DNA from: Chromera velia
Taxonomy: Eukaryota; Sar; Chromeraceae
DNA: 41,930 nucleotides
Assembly (NCBI GenBank): GCA_018398765.1
Contig: JAHBMJ010000426.1
Span: forward strand, 5,807-47,736
Direction of reading: 5' to 3'
Shown: positions 30,757 to 40,670 of the stretch, piece after piece
Layout: every line of letters starts with the position of its first letter
Numbering within the stretch: position 1 is the first letter of the stretch
Program-made: the position numbers and the translations under genes
The notes under the pieces: generated by a model
Seen by the model: the letters and a program-made list of their open reading frames with translations, nothing else
Told to the model about the DNA's origin: nothing
The model's database searches: none

Positions 30757-31700
30757 GATTCTTGTACATAAACGAATATATAAAACTCTAGGGCGTGTAC
30801 TAAAAAAAAATTTTAAAAAAAAAATGGGTTTTGAATTTTAATTTTTTTTTTTAATGACTCGATATAAACTTTTATCTAGCTAGTTACCTAGCGTTCAAAT
30901 TACATGGTTTAATCTTTCCTCTATGACTTGAGGCTTAAGCTCTGAAGTTGGTCCCCACGAGCTGCGTCTTTGCTTCCTTGAGTCCGTGAGTTGTTGCTGT
31001 TGTAACCTGAATTTGCTAGACTGAATATAAAATATCATTAGAGTCATTATTCACAGTACCACTGCATAGGAGTGCTAGGCGGACTTTAGATTATCACAAA
31101 CTAGGTCACAAATTGTCTTTCAGAAAAAGTTTCACACGTTTGTCTTAATTAATTCTAATAAAAAAAAACTAAAAGTCTTTTCATTTTTTTTTTTTGAGTG
31201 CATGCCTTAGATAAAACCGTGAAACATGCCGGCATAAATTAGATATCACTCTAGATATCACTGTATGAAATAATGATGATTGAGGGTTTTTTCATGCATG
31301 CCGCGTCCAAATGAAAACATTTTTTCCTCTAGTTTTTTATATATATAAAGATTGATCCTAATATACATGTATATAAATCCGAATGCTAATAACTAGCCTA
31401 ATAGAAGAAACTATAACATAAAGCTAATTCTCCGGACAGAAATCCTAATCCTAATCCTAAAAATGAAAATCTATCATATGATAAAGCCGACGTAAGGCGG
31501 GGGAAAATGCTGGTATGATGGTAGTATCTAGGCTAGTATCTTTTGCTAGTGCCTATATTCCTGCCAAGTAAAAAAAAAATATAAAATGCCAGTGCAATTT
31601 ATTATGCAAACACCGACTAAGGCAAATACCTCAATTTATTTTTGGAAGCCCGGAGCCGAATTCAAAAACATATTATACTAGTATCTTATTGAAAAAAACC
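30757..31700. other. AT-rich spacer
   Basis: No open frame of note. A further end-like word, CTAGGGCGTGTACTAAAA, occurs at about 30788, resembling the ends of elements A and B. CTAATC units near 31445 are too few to be telomeric. Confidence 0.5.
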
Positions 31701-33895
31701 TAACTTGGGCGCTTTTTCTCTTCTCCAGCTCGCGGCTTGTTTTTGCCCTGCTCCTCTCAAACGTCTGTATTCGTTGTTTCTGGCCCGCCCATCTGTTCGA
31801 TTCTGCCCTTTCGATCCTCCAGGAATTTCATGCGATCAGGGTCTTATGCATGGAGGTCCCCTGCAAAATACTTACAGCCGAAGGCATTTCGGAGGTGCCG
31901 GGGGGTACTCAAGAGGAGTTGAGGGGGGTGTCTGCAGGCCATGCACAGGGTACGTTGGCCAACGGCCGGGAGACCTTTGCGTCTTCTGGATCCGCATTTC
32001 TTTCGGCGCGTGTCGAGACTCGAGCTTTCTGGCTCTTGGACTGCGCATTCCGTCTCTCGTTTACCTGCTTGCAGGTCTCAAACACCGTCTGGCTAGGCGT
32101 GATGGCTGACAGTCACTGCAGAATATGGTGAGTCGACGGTTGTCTCCGCTAGGTTGTGCGCTCTCGCGGTGCGCCGGTTTTCTGATTTGCTGGTTAAACT
32201 TCGAGTCGAGGCTCTGTAGTTCCCGGTGTGCCCTTCTTCTTGACACCTAGAGGCGCATGCACTCCCTCTCAGTAGCAGGTGCGCACTTCTTCTCGGCAGA
32301 TGCACAAATCTGGTGCATTTGTGCTCGGCAGCTGTGCTCTTCTTTGTGGGAGGTGCGGACCTCCTCTTAGCAGCAGGTGTGCACTTCCGCTCAGCTTGCA
32401 GCTACATACACATCTTTCATTCTGCTCTTGCAGTACCGGGTGTAACTGCATACCGGCGTGGAAGATCGTGAATTGCAGGAGAAGGGGGGCTTTGGGGCGC
32501 TCTGTAGCGGCGACTCGCATTGGATCGGCGAGGTTTCCTCCCAGGAGGACCTGCACAGGGTATGTCAGCGTGTGTGTACTCTTCTTGCTGTGCTGCTTCC
32601 GCGCGGGCGTTCTCCACACGCCTTTTCGGCAGCTCTAGATTTAGAATCCGTCTTTTTTTCACTTTCAGGTCTCGGGGGATCATTCTCTGTCGGGGCTGAC
32701 GGCTGCAAGCTGGACCTCAGATCGGAGCTGCGGAACGTGGTGAATCGGTGTTCCCTGGCTCTCGTTTCCTCTAGCTGTTGACCTGCGTTACTGGATTGTA
32801 CGCTGTGCTTCTTTCTTCAACGGTGTGCGAGGAGGCGAGCTGTTTGAAGAAGGAGCGCCCCGTGCAGAGTGAGCACTGTCAGAAGAAAGAAGCGGCTCAC
32901 CCACGCGTCCTGCGGGAATGCGACGAGTCTCGCAACCTCTGCGGAACTCTTGAAGCTTAGCCTATCTGAATTGTACGCACAACGGCCTTTTTGGCAGCTT
33001 GAACATCGAAGCCTGAAGCACTATGAAGGTGTAGCCAAACTGTCAGCGGTCAAGAGCTTTGGGGCTTCCGCCAGTTCCAGTCAGTGAACGCAGGCTCTAT
33101 GTATGCGTCGTCTTACCCCAAAATTTCTTCAACATACATTAGCGGTAGCCATGCACGGTTTTCAGGTGCGTGCGTAGGTGGATACGGCGGGGCGTGAGCT
33201 TGTATATGCCTTTGAGGTTGCATGCATGCCCATGCCTAGTCTGGCTGGGAGTGAAACGCTCTATTCAACATCGTGAATCATCAAAACTTGCACCTCTGCA
33301 TGTCCGTCAGATGTATTCTTCTTCCATAAATTCATGATTGAAGTTCTTTCCAAATGCTCCTGTGCATTTTAGGTAGAGGGGCACGAGCTGCCGCTAAGCT
33401 TGGTTGGCGTCGTCGGACTGTGATCCACTGTGGAGAAATTTAAAGCAGCCGTGAGGCAGTAAGGCCTTTTCCCTGTTCAACCGGGGGAGACCGTCTCTTC
33501 ACTGTTCTTACAGAGCCTGTCGTCAGCGTTGGTGCCGTGACGTGACTCACATGAGGAGAGCGGTGACTTGGATCATACATGTTAGACCGTGTTAGATATT
33601 TTGGGGAGCGTTCGGCCGCTGTCGTCATGCGTTCATCGCGACTGCTTGAAGCCTAGTTTGAAGCGACGAGGAACATTAGAGCAGGATGTAACTGAGCCAG
33701 CTCTAATTGAAGATGCGGTGGGATGGACATCTGAAAGAATGTTACGAGTTCAGAGCTAGGCGTCCAGTCAGCTAGCAACTCAGGTTCGTAGCTACGTTTT
33801 TCTGGAGGTCCTGGTCTCGATGGGATAGATTCTGCTTCTACCTGAGGCTCTAGCTTAACGCTCGACGAGCTTGGTCATGAGCTTTCTTCTTTTTC
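31701..33895. other. Region with unassigned open frames
   Basis: Composition returns to about half GC and several plus-strand frames are open (31850-32131; 32458-32781, which includes GLGGSFSVGADGCKLDLRSE; 32869-33087). Splice-like signals are present (CTTGCAG at about 32070, ATATGGTGAGTC at about 32125, TTTCAG at about 32668), but I could not chain them in a consistent frame or recognise a domain. A decayed or fast-evolving gene is possible. 33090-33890 shows nothing further. Confidence 0.3.
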
Positions 33896-34125
33896 CTATT
33901 GATTAAAGTTTAGGAGTTGAAGCTGTTCATCAAGCAGCTGAACATCCTTTCGGACTTTGTGGTGGTATTCGACAAGCAGTCGGTCGCGCCTGTCCCTTGA
34001 AAGTTAGCCGCAGGGATCCATTGAGGGTTTTCATCACCTAGTGGATAGTTTTTCCACCGGACTTTATACCTATTATGCCTTTTGTCAAAATCTAGGATTC
34101 CTTCAACCTCCCACTCCGAGTTTGC
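33896..34125 (-). pseudogene. Chromodomain relic
   Basis: The minus frame reads SEWEVEGILDF, then RYKVRWKNYP, then PQWIPAANFQ. This is the chromodomain pattern: aromatic-rich first strand, (K/R)(W)K(N/G)Y, then W-(I/E)P. Chromodomains bind methylated histone tails, and in chromovirus-type retroelements they sit at the integrase C-terminus and steer insertion. At about 33997 the frame shifts by one; the shifted frame stays coding-like (KVRKDVQLLDEQLQLLN) to a TAG at 33896-33898. An in-frame TAA at 34126-34128 separates it from the upstream frame. It is therefore broken at least twice. Confidence 0.75.
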
Positions 34126-34128
34126 TTA

Positions 34129-34900
34129 TAGGTGCGTTTCTATGCTAGCTTCAAACTGCTGTGGGTTAAGCATAGGATTTATGACATTGTTGACCGATAC
34201 TCCCTTGGCTTTTAAGTACTGGCGGAGCAGATCGGCGTCTCCGGAAGCTGGTGTTTGGTAGTCAAAGCCGGCTATCCACCAAATTTCTTGAAAACTCATC
34301 ATTTTGACTTGTTCAACTACTTGCTTTTCCTGTAGCTCACGGGCTGCTTGGTTAGTCTCTTTTTCATGTGGCTGCAGACTCATGGGAGATGGGATTCTAT
34401 GTTCGTCTCATTGACAAAACCATGCTGACGATTCAGATAGAAAGACTACCTCCAGCCTAGAGTCTAGGACATAATCCGGCGAGAAATGGATATCAAACCA
34501 CAATAGATAGCTATCAATTTGGTAGACCTGTTTTACGATATGGTTTCGAAAAGATCGGAACGTTGCTAATACATGCACGTGGGGAACATTGATGATCCAT
34601 TCTTGATGGGATTCAAAAAGCCGGACCAGGTTTTTAAGCTTATCATCACTGAATAAATCGAGAAGCAGCCGTTCTAAATGATCCAACCACGTTTGCGTGA
34701 CCCCAGGCGGAAGCACTAGAATATAAATTATGTTGAAACCCCATGGATAACATAAATGGTACTGGTCTAGTCTACGGTCTAGGTTCTTTAACGTACTACC
34801 GATTTTGATAAGCGAAGGGAACGCTAGGAATGGGTTTTCTACCACATAAAGAATTGGACAGTTTACGTTGATTAGATATGCAATACTAGCTCCACCAGCA
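34129..34900 (-). pseudogene. GIY-YIG-like nuclease domain relic, same frame as the chromodomain
   Basis: The minus frame is open from about 34895 to a TGA at 34408-34410, then from 34407 to a TAA at 34126-34128, all in one frame. Motifs: LYVVENP (34851 down), IKIGSTLKNLDRRLDQY, an aromatic/hydrophobic strand NIIYILVLP, then WLDHLERLL, whose Glu (34672-34674) would be the catalytic acid. This matches the GIY-YIG fold as seen in T5orf172-type proteins (first strand YVV, KIGxT, Arg, later Glu). GIY-YIG enzymes cut DNA as homing or transposon endonucleases. The segment after the TGA (SLQPHEKETNQ...) is charged and unrecognised. It is followed in the same frame by the chromodomain, suggesting one former polyprotein. 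Confidence 0.6.
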
Positions 34901-35590
34901 GACAGTCAGACTTCTTTTTCTTTATTATGAAGGGCGGGGTGTAAAAACAATGAGCCATGCAGCGCGAGCACGCATGCACAACACTAGATTATGGAGATAC
35001 TCGGCGACCTGCAGATCAAAACGCAGGAGGTCGGCATTTTTGTTCCATAGGAGAGACTCGAGGGAACCACCGGTTTCAAAAATGCACTGAGCATCACCTA
35101 CGAGTTCTCAAAGGCTGCGAAGTCATGCTAGTATTGAAGGAGATGCTAGTGGGGCGACGGTATGAAAGTTTAGGTTTTTCAAAAGCTGCGCTAGGACTGC
35201 AGTCTGCATACGGACGTGCAGGTGGGACTCAGTGATGTACTCTAGAAGCCCTTCATATCGGGATGGGAAAAGACAGTAGTAGACCATACTAGGGACTATA
35301 TTTGGAGCCTGGAGAGCCCACAACTACCATCTACCTACGTAAACTAAGGTTTACACACAATATAAAATGCCCATAGCTTGGAGGCCACGCTTCAGTGCCG
35401 TACTAGGAAAAGGCTCAACTAAGTCTACCAAGGCATCATCTAGTAAGCTTTCATCTAGCACATCTAGCAGGTTTATTAAAGCCTCAACCACTTACGTGCT
35501 AGCGGCTACAAACGGCATGAGGTAAAAAGGGATAAGTAGTCTAAAGTAGACTGCTAATCGGGTATTGGTCGCTCAAGAAGTCGGCAATAA
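34901..35590 (-). pseudogene. Decayed coding region upstream of the GIY-YIG/chromodomain relic
   Basis: One minus-strand frame from about 35575 to about 34920 is protein-like between isolated stops (for example VVEALINLLDVLDESLLDD, PNIVPSMVYYCLFPSRYEGL, RFDLQVAEYLHNLVLCM). Stops lie near 35489, 35343, 35324, 35123 and 35108. It then shifts frame near 34910 before the GIY-YIG segment. I do not recognise the product. The steady strand, frame and similar decay suggest it belongs to the same element. Confidence 0.45.
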
Positions 35591-36280
35591 GCGCTTAGAC
35601 GAGTAGGGGGAGGATTCGTTGGTTACTCCCTATGTTTCATATTTTTTTTATTTCTAAATGGCGGTTTTTTACCGCACTGCTTATCTTATTACCTGCCTAG
35701 CAGACTGTAAAAGTCTTTTGTACCTATACAGCACTTCCCTGCGGCACCCTCTCATGAAAAATTTGTTTCATTTCCTCGATCCCCCCTCTAGATTTTCCCT
35801 GACGTATGTTCCCCACCCTTACCGTCTGCTTTCGCTCCTTCACTCTAGCCTTCACTCCTCCGAAGGGGGCCGGTGCACTCCTCACAGACGGCTTCTTTCC
35901 CGTTTTTTTTTTCTGGGTCCGACGAAGAATGTCTCCCGGCCCCCCCTAATCCTTCCGAGGTCTGTTTATTGCAGGAGCATTCAATGTTGTCCGCCTGCAC
36001 CGCTTTTCCCTACAGCAGGTGCACATGAGACAGGTGCCGTGGGGCGGCGCGAACATCATGGGAAGTTTAGACAGGTAAAAAACCGCAGTATCAGATTGGC
36101 ACCTGGCGGTTGGAAGCGAAGAGAGCTCGCACGACATGGACGGACGGCAGGCAGACAGATAGAGAAAGAGTGAGACTGACTCATGAGTCATCGTGTCAGC
36201 ATCGTCGCCTGCATGTTCAAGCTGATGCTTCCGGTCCCGCCCTCTCCGTCCAACAGTGAGAGAAACGTCCCCTACCGAAG
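35591..36280. other. Spacer with possible 3' part of the repeat-encoding frame
   Basis: The minus frame that covers the 90-bp repeats continues to a stop at 35946 without recognisable features. On the plus strand a pyrimidine-rich stretch at 35750-35950 has open frames of no known type. Confidence 0.3.
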
Positions 36281-36480
36281 ACGAGGCTGAGGCAGCAGCG
36301 TCCCCTGGCTTTTTTTTCTTGTGCTTCCCCTTCCTCCTCCCCCCACTGCCTGAATTGGCCCCTGCCAAAGATAAGGCCGAGGCAGCAGCGTCCCCTGGCT
36401 CTCTTTTCTTGCGCTTCCCCTTTCTCTCCCCTCCACCGCCTGAATTGGCCCCTGCCAAAGACGAGGCCGAGGCAGCGACA
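36281..36480. repeat. 90-bp tandem repeat encoding a basic/alanine-rich peptide (minus)
   Basis: Units start at 36281, 36371 and 36461 (two full, one partial). On the minus strand each encodes 30 residues: a small-residue segment (AAASASSLAGANS) followed by a lysine/arginine block (RKGKRKKREP) like a nuclear localisation signal. The frame is continuous with the end of the Crinkler-like gene except for the TAG at 36510-36512. It could be that gene's tail if a 33-nt intron (36542-36510) is spliced out. Confidence 0.7.
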
Positions 36481-36509
36481 TCAAACTGCACACCATCTGA
36501 CGGATTTAA

Positions 36510-38474
36510 CTAGTGCAGCGGAGCGGCAGACCACAGGCTGACTCCAAGCAGCGATGCCATCTCTATCTGTTTTGTCACCACCCATTTCAAATTTCGGGAA
36601 CAGGATCCTTTCTCTCTACGGAGCCACACGTGTTTGGTCACTTTATAAGGAACACTGTCCTGCGGCGGGTTGCTGTCGCTTTCCTTGCACTGATACCCCC
36701 AAGTCTCAATCAAGCCACCCGCAACATCGCAAACGCAAAGCAGAATGTCGTATTTCTAAAAACGAGCGTTCACTAGGAGGCAGTGGGAGCACAAGGAAGC
36801 CCATGCGATGATTCTGGCCAACACGCGCACCTTTGTGTCTCGCGACAGCCTTCGCCTGTTCAGCAAACTCTTCTTTCAGTGTATCAGCATCCCAGACAGC
36901 ACTATTCGGACTAAGAGAAAGTATGCTGTCAAAATTATTGACTTGCTCAGGTAGCAGACTCTGGACGGAGACCTTCTTTGAAGTCAAAACCCTACCTTTT
37001 CCCTTTTGGTGTCGCTTTTTGTCTGATGACTGAGATGTGGCTGCTTCACCTCCTTCTCCCCGCTTTGGCATACCTATTGACTCACGGTTTCTCCTGCCCT
37101 CCTTTCCTACACTCTCTCTCAGCCTCATCCCAGTTGAAAGATCGGACCTCGACAAGACACCGCCGCTTTCTTTTAGTGAACAGCTGCCGTCCTCTACGCC
37201 ATTCCCCATGGGGTCATCACCTTCTTCTCGCAACATCTCGGCTTGAGGCCATGCAAACCCTACAGCAAGGCCCAGCAGCCGAAGTCCCAGAGCAGCTGCA
37301 ACAATACCCTCCCACGCTTTGCCGCTCTATTCGTCGGAGCTGTGCAGCCTATCCAACTGTTCAGCGATAGTACCAATATCGCTGCCTAAATCAGCCCTCA
37401 CTCGTTGAAATTTCTTAACCAAGAAGTGAGAGAGAAAGACAGGCGGCAGAACTACCTGCTCTGTATCACAGTGCAAGAGATCGAAGAAATCCGACCAGTC
37501 ACCGAGTACCCCACGTCCCGTTTCGCTCTCTTCTGGGGGGACCTTTCCACTGAAAACAACCGCCAAAAGCATGGAAAACCAATTTTTAAAATTTTCGCGA
37601 GTCACGGGCGAAGTAATCTTGATGGCCGCTGCGGTGCCGTTCTGTCTAGTCGTTCACGAACTAGCAGCCCCGGGAGCTTACCTAAGTAAGATGCGGCCGC
37701 AGGAGTGGAAGCACCGACCATAGCGGCGTCTTCCCACTTGCGGATGATGGGGAGACGGACTAGGCGTGCCTGCCGCTCCGTCTTGGAAGTTACAACCACT
37801 CATGATCTTCTCCAGTCTTTCGATATCGTACGTGGTGACGACGTTATGGCTGCTGAAGACATACATGCGGGCCTCTATAACATAAAAGTGGCTTTTGATG
37901 AAACAATAGAGATTCTCTTTCTGCGATTCGTCTGAGCACTTGAGCCCAAGCAACGCATTCAGCTCATCCATCAACAGCAGACACGATGGGAGAGGTTTGA
38001 CAAAAGTTGTAATGGTGTCCTCTTTGACCGTATACCTCTCTGCCCAGCTCTCAAAATCCCCGTTAGCGCGACCTTTCTTGCACAGATACCACGTAATCCG
38101 GATAAGAAGACACTCAAGAAGGGTAGTCCACCCAGCAGCGACCCCCTTCTTTTCCGGACCGGTGATTCCCGTCCCCTCCCTTTCGTTGAAGGACACAAAA
38201 ATCGAATTTTCTAAGAATCTGCCGATTTCTTTCAGAGCGCGTGTCTTGCCCCCCCGTTGGAGATGAACGACGGCAATTGACTGCACAAAGATTCCCTGAC
38301 TATCGTGTTTACATTGTTCCTGTGTAATCAGGGCGCATGTACTTTGCAGCCAGTTTTTGGGGATAAAAGGGTATTTCCGATCTGCATCTAGAAGTTCTGG
38401 TTTGAGACCGTCGAGGGACCGAAAGTCCGCGGCCCCAAGAGACCGCTTCTTTGGTGTGGCGGCAGAAGAATCCT
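36510..38474 (-). CDS. Crinkler/RHS-type P-loop NTPase protein (5' end missing; gene model)
   Basis: Exons 38474-37682, 37645-37402, 37326-36793 and 36755-36510, phases consistent, with a 5' exon not found (acceptor CTTACAG at 38475). The first exon carries a Walker A-like LQRGGKTRAL, a Walker B-like SCLLLMDELNALL and a VFSSH segment. This is the NTPase layout of oomycete Crinkler (CRN) effectors and trypanosome RHS proteins. Later exons hold GKAWEGIVAAALGLRLL and DVAGGLIETWGYQCK, which resemble the restriction-endonuclease-like domain that follows this NTPase. In the family these proteins act in the host or own nucleus; the role here is unknown. The introns are tiny (36, 75 and 37 nt). An alternative frame near 37800-37690 (KTERQARLVRLPIIRKWED) looks more protein-like than the one used, so a frameshift there is possible. 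Confidence 0.65.
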
Positions 38475-38607
38475 CTGTAAGAGTCCCAAAAGAGAGGACA
38501 TACGAGAAGGAATACACAGAGCGAGTCAGCAATGCAAGCAGACACTCGCTCACGCATTTTCTCACAGCCAGACATCCGATCAACAGCCATGCAACCCGCC
38601 TGGGGCC

Positions 38608-38646
<39 letters not shown>

Positions 38647-38652
38647 ACACAT
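38608..38652. repeat. CA dinucleotide repeat
   Basis: About twenty CA units with one interruption. They lie upstream of the first recognised exon of the Crinkler-like gene, probably in its first intron. Confidence 0.9.
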
Positions 38653-38769
38653 GCAGCACTCGCGCACTTCCATCTGGAGACACCGAATGTATGCTAGAGA
38701 AGTTTTCCTTCGGATATGCAGTCCCAGCCAGATGATGCACGCCATTTCAATCTAAAGGAATGGAGATCT

Positions 38770-39130
38770 TAAATGTATTATGAAGAAATTTTTGTTCAGC
38801 CGCAGTCGATCTTCAGCCATGCATACACGTGAACGTACACCAGACACACACGAAGATTTAATCCGACCAGCCAGACGGACGCAATCGACCTTCACCACCC
38901 AAACACACACGAAGATCCAATCCGACCAGCCAAGCGGATCGAATGTCGGAAGAGAGAAACTATAGATGCAATCGACTTTCAGCCATGCATGCAGGTGAAT
39001 AAGCACCAGACACACATGAAGATCAAATCCAACCAGCCAAACGGAACGACGCAGTCGACCTTCAGCCACGCACATGAACAAGCACCAGACACACACGCCC
39101 ATGCACCAAACACCCGGAGGTCTTGGACCA
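38770..39130. repeat. Tandem ~80-bp repeat with CAGACACAC and TCCGACCAGCCA motifs
   Basis: The motif set 'CAATCGACTTTCAGCCA, CACCAGACACACA-GAAGAT, AATCCGACCAGCCA' recurs about four times. The array begins with ATGAAGAAATTTTTGTTCAG followed by CCGCAGTCGAT. A diverged copy of this beginning and of one unit lies at 40529-40670. Confidence 0.75.
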
Positions 39131-39283
39131 ACAGCCATTCGATCATAACCTACACACCAGGGACAGACCTTCAGATCCGCTATCTAAATTCGCCCCACTA
39201 ACGGTGTAGGTCTGCCCATTGACCAGCTGGCTCTCTAAGTAGATCGCGACTGACGATTGTCTGGCTATAGCCATAGAAGAGAT

Positions 39284-40085
39284 TTACAGCGTCTTCTTTT
39301 TTATCTTGAAGGCCTGAGCAACCGCTTGCTCAAAACGTTTCCATTCATCCTCATTCGTTGGAGGCGGGAAATCCATCACTTTCTCTCCCCTCTTCAGAGT
39401 GATGATGTTTCTATTATATGCATGGGCCAGCCGATTCCTCGCCTTGCCTGACAGCGCCCAAGCTGCACGCCGCAAAGAAGCCACATTCACATGCATCATC
39501 GAGTGGGCCAAAGGCACGACGGCCAATGTAGAAGACCATAGACTAAAACGCTGGGAGGAGACAGAAGGAAAAGGCATCTCTGCACATACTGGCAGGATCG
39601 AAGTCGGGTGACCAGACATGCAGCAGAGAATGCCCACAAGCAACGCAAGGGCATCAGTCAGTACAACATAAGTGAGCAGACAGCTGAGACACCAAAAACG
39701 AAGGAACACAGACGCACCTGTGGGAGGAATTCGACTGCTTCTGGCAGGGTCCCGCTCGTCCGGCAGCAGACTAGAGGTGTGGAGAGCCTGCACACATATA
39801 TACACATATGATGCGAAGGTCTTGCTTGGAAGTTCAATAAGACTACGCAGTCAACAGATCCTGAGACCACCAGGGTAGGCATGATCTACTCACTGCTTGA
39901 AGAAGCTCCCAGGCCGCACCCTCGGGCCCCAGGCTCGACTTGGCTACCTTCCTTCCCACGGGGCTTCTATCAAGACGCCCGCGGGGACCTGCAAAGAGCC
40001 AGGAGGGAAAGAAAACGGTTTGAAGCAGGCGTCGTCCTTCGGCCCCATGTTCTAGAGGGAAAAGGTCTCTCCAAGACCTTCCCAT
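39284..40085 (-). CDS. Unrecognised protein of ~188 residues, three exons
   Basis: Exons 40085-39894, 39787-39718 and 39588-39284 give 567 nt with consistent phases. Donors are GTGAGT and GTGCGT, acceptors GTGCAG and TGCCAG. The first exon is hydrophobic/basic (LLQTVFFPSWLF). The last exon is helical and basic (LRRAAWALSGKARNRLAHAY, DEWKRFEQAVAQAFKIKKK) and ends at a TAA at 39284. I do not recognise the family. The start is uncertain: the ATG at 40085 opens the frame, but TTTGCAG at about 39987 could be an acceptor joining an earlier exon. The gene lies between two copies of a direct repeat (38770 and 40529) and just upstream of the Crinkler-like gene on the same strand. Confidence 0.5.
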
Positions 40086-40528
40086 CGGCCTGCATCAAGG
40101 ACATAAAAACAAAGTCGACACGAGTTGAGAAGGAAGCGAAAAATTCGGAAGAGAAAAACAATGGAACTGCACGTTCCCCCCAGAGAGAAGGTATGAGAAG
40201 CAGGCACCGCTGGAGGTAGGTAAAAGGGTGGGAAAAAGGAAAGAGGACGTAAAAGAGGTACTAGTGGGCAGAAAAGAAAAAGTGAAAAGGGACTAGACAG
40301 AACAGAAGAGAGCCCAGGGCTATAGAGAACGGAAGAAGGGGGGGCATGAACAGTCCAAGCCAGATTGCAACACGACAAGAAGATCGGGTGGTGGGAAGCA
40401 GGGGGGAGAGAGCTAGTAGGAAGAGAAAGAGAAGTGGGGAGAAGGAGGGAGGGAGAAGGAAGGGAGTGTTCCTACCGTAACACCGTTGGAGAGGCAGACC
40501 AAAGAGAATTAAGAAAGAAGCTCGATCT
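40086..40528. other. Purine-rich spacer
   Basis: The plus strand is rich in GGGA/GAAA words (40200-40480). Open frames on both strands reflect this composition. No gene is called. Confidence 0.4.
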
Positions 40529-40670
40529 CAAATGTGTCATGGAGAAATTTTCGTTTGGCCGCAGTCGATGTTCAGGCATACTAGACACAATCTGACCAGC
40601 CAGATGGACGCAATCGACTTTCAGCCACCTAGATACATGCGAAGATCAAATCTGACCAGCCAAGCTTCAA
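40529..40670. repeat. Second copy of the 38.8-kb repeat
   Basis: AATGTGTCATGGAGAAATTTTCGTTTGGCCGCAGTCGAT-type sequence parallels AATGTATTATGAAGAAATTT at 38773. It is followed by CTGACCAGCCAGATGGACGC and CAATCGACTTTCAGCCA as in the first copy. Same orientation. Confidence 0.7.

Noticed and set aside
31441-31460. CCTAAT units resembling telomere repeats
   Set aside because: Only three units, not a known telomere motif in phase, and inside an AT-rich transposon-laden region.
34126-34410. Reading TGA/TAA as sense codons (alternative genetic code) to explain stops in the GIY-YIG/chromodomain frame
   Set aside because: Both TGA and TAA occur, a frameshift is also present, and neighbouring intact genes end normally with TAG, TAA and TGA; decay explains all breaks.
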